From positions 2,790,001-2,854,000 of the forward strand of contig NZ_CP016761.1 in assembly GCF_001642935.1 (NCBI RefSeq): a stretch of DNA of 64,000 nt, in the 5' to 3' direction. Of the stretch, positions 63,057 through 64,000 are shown one piece after another (the first letter of the stretch is position 1; every line of letters starts with the position of its first letter). This stretch comes from Fictibacillus arsenicus. Lineage in GTDB: Bacteria > Bacillota > Bacilli > Bacillales > Fictibacillaceae. The position numbers and the translations under genes are program-made. The notes under the pieces were generated by a model that saw nothing but the letters and a program-made list of their open reading frames with translations, was not told where the DNA came from and did no database searches.

Positions 63057-64000
63057 AATAATTCCCGCTTAAATTTGTGTACTTACGATGTTCCTTGTAT
63101 GTTTTTGAGAAATAATGACTCCATGTACCGTCCTGTTTGGCTACAAAGTAATAATAATCATGTTTCTCAGGATTTGCTGCCGCTTTTAACGACTGAAGAT
63201 CAGGACTAGCAATCGGTCCCGGCGGAAGTCCATCATTTAAATAAGTATTGTATGGACTTTTTATCTTTAAGTCCTTTCTCCGCAGCGTTGCTTTAGGTTT
63301 ATCCAGCAAATACTGGACTGTCGAACAGGATTGAAGCTTTTTGCTATCTTGAATTCTGTTCATAAAGACCCCTGCTATCACAGGCTTTTCTTTATTCAAC
63401 AAAGCTTCTTTTTCAATGATCGAAGCAAGTGTTATCCACTCATAAAGTGTTTGATCAGTTTTTATTTCAATAGATTCTGTTTTTTCAATAAAACGATCTG
63501 TCATTTGACGGATTACTTCAGCAGCATCAAGTTGTTTTTCAAAGAAATAAGTATCGGGAAACAAAATGCCTTCCATCGCATATTTTGTTCCCTTCTGTAG
63601 TTTCTTATCTTCTAATTGTAAACTCTCAAATTGATCTTCCCTTAAGCTATCCCACGTCTTTGATGTTTTTAGAAATTCATCTCTCGAAGTGATGCCCTTC
63701 TTACTTAACCTGTCAGCAATCTCTATAACGGTAATCCCTTCAGGAATAATCATTTCAACAGCTTCTGTTTCTCTGTCCAGTGTAGAAAGATCTGCTAATA
63801 ATTCTTTGTAGCCTGTACCATATTTTAATGTATGTTCACCTGCAACCACCTTAGATTTTTTGCCTGTTATCGTTCCATATATATAGAAAAGAAGCTTATT
63901 TTTTATGAATCCTTCTTTCTCAAGATTCTCCGCCAGCTTTTGAAAATCACTTTTCTCGTTAAGAATAAAAGGCTTTTCTGCCCTGCCTTCTACAGGTCTT
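63055..64000 (-). CDS. mltG: Endolytic transglycosylase MltG (YceG family), C-terminal part
   Basis: Cleaves nascent glycan strands in the membrane to set peptidoglycan chain length. About 314 C-terminal residues are visible; the N-terminal membrane anchor lies beyond base 64000. Recognisable blocks are IPEGITVIEIADRLSKKGI, LFPDTYFF, the catalytic ASIIEKEALL (Glu), IAGVFMNRI, SPYNTYLNDGLPPGPIASP and the YYYFVAKQDGTWSHYFSKTY tail. The frame stays open to the window edge; V at 63849 is internal, not a start. Confidence 0.93.
   Translation of the reverse strand, partial: RPVEGRAEKPFILNEKSDFQKLAENLEKEGFIKNKLLFYIYGTITGKKSKVVAGEHTLKYGTGYKELLADLSTLDRETEAVEMIIPEGITVIEIADRLSKKGITSRDEFLKTSKTWDSLREDQFESLQLEDKKLQKGTKYAMEGILFPDTYFFEKQLDAAEVIRQMTDRFIEKTESIEIKTDQTLYEWITLASIIEKEALLNKEKPVIAGVFMNRIQDSKKLQSCSTVQYLLDKPKATLRRKDLKIKSPYNTYLNDGLPPGPIASPDLQSLKAAANPEKHDYYYFVAKQDGTWSHYFSKTYKEHRKYTNLSGNY

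Noticed and set aside
1-64000. Prophage, defence island, biosynthetic cluster or toxin-antitoxin pair
   Set aside because: All genes are core metabolism, envelope, sporulation or regulation; no integrase, nuclease-defence or modular synthase genes were found.

Overview
The window is a stretch of chromosome from an endospore-forming, AT-rich member of the Bacillaceae (Firmicutes). Gene content and order follow the Bacillus subtilis dnaE-ytrH...ytpP region closely. Spore genes (ytrH, ytrI, ytfJ, sspA, refZ), ezrA, ccpA, a tyrosyl T-box and an rpsD leader support this. Fictibacillus or a close relative is a guess from overall similarity, not shown by the sequence. There is no rRNA, tRNA, prophage, insertion sequence, CRISPR array or defence island.

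Layout. 1-8.3 kb: the 5' end of dnaE, the sporulation pair ytrHI, nrnA, ytpI, the CBS/DRTGG regulator ytoI, a metal-dependent hydrolase (ytkL type) and alanine dehydrogenase. 8.3-19.7 kb: argGH, a moaB/EcsC-family pair, a GNAT acetyltransferase, ackA behind ytxK, tpx, ytfIJ and NAD kinase. 19.9-31.5 kb: ytcJ, ytcI, sspA, the IscS-type desulfurase plus thiI pair (tRNA thiolation), ezrA, hisJ, refZ, a GAF-domain methionine-sulfoxide reductase and a methionine gamma-lyase-like gene. 31.6-42.9 kb: rpsD with its leader, an aldo/keto reductase broken by one TGA, tyrS with its T-box, a class A penicillin-binding protein, acsA and divergent acuABC (acetyl-CoA synthetase and its acetylation control). 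43-54.7 kb: mtnN, ccpA, aroA, an FtsA-like protein with a long C-terminal extension, ytxGHJ, an M29 aminopeptidase, murC and a nicotinate phosphoribosyltransferase. 55-64 kb: sftA, ytpQ, a QueF-type reductase, ytpP, a PTS_EIIC_2 membrane protein, a chemoreceptor and the 3' part of mltG.

Regulation visible in the sequence: a sigma-E-type promoter before ytrH, a sigma-B-type promoter before ytxG, a sigma-D-type promoter before the chemoreceptor, cre (CcpA) sites at ackA and megL (ccpA itself lies in the window), an inverted 14-mer pair upstream of argG that could bind ArgR, the tyrS T-box, the rpsD leader and many intrinsic terminators.

The unusual content lies between genes. First, a dispersed GC-rich element of about 220-300 bp occurs nine times, plus one partial copy, always intergenic and in both orientations. 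It has a GGCTGTTTTCGTAAACTTTG-type end and a central hairpin whose stem covaries between copies, so a folded structure looks conserved. Second, four short arrays have a core motif recurring every 20 or 21 bp (two helical turns), each array with its own core; one is nested inside a copy of the first element. I found no new multi-gene system. These two repeat families are the best candidates for something undescribed.
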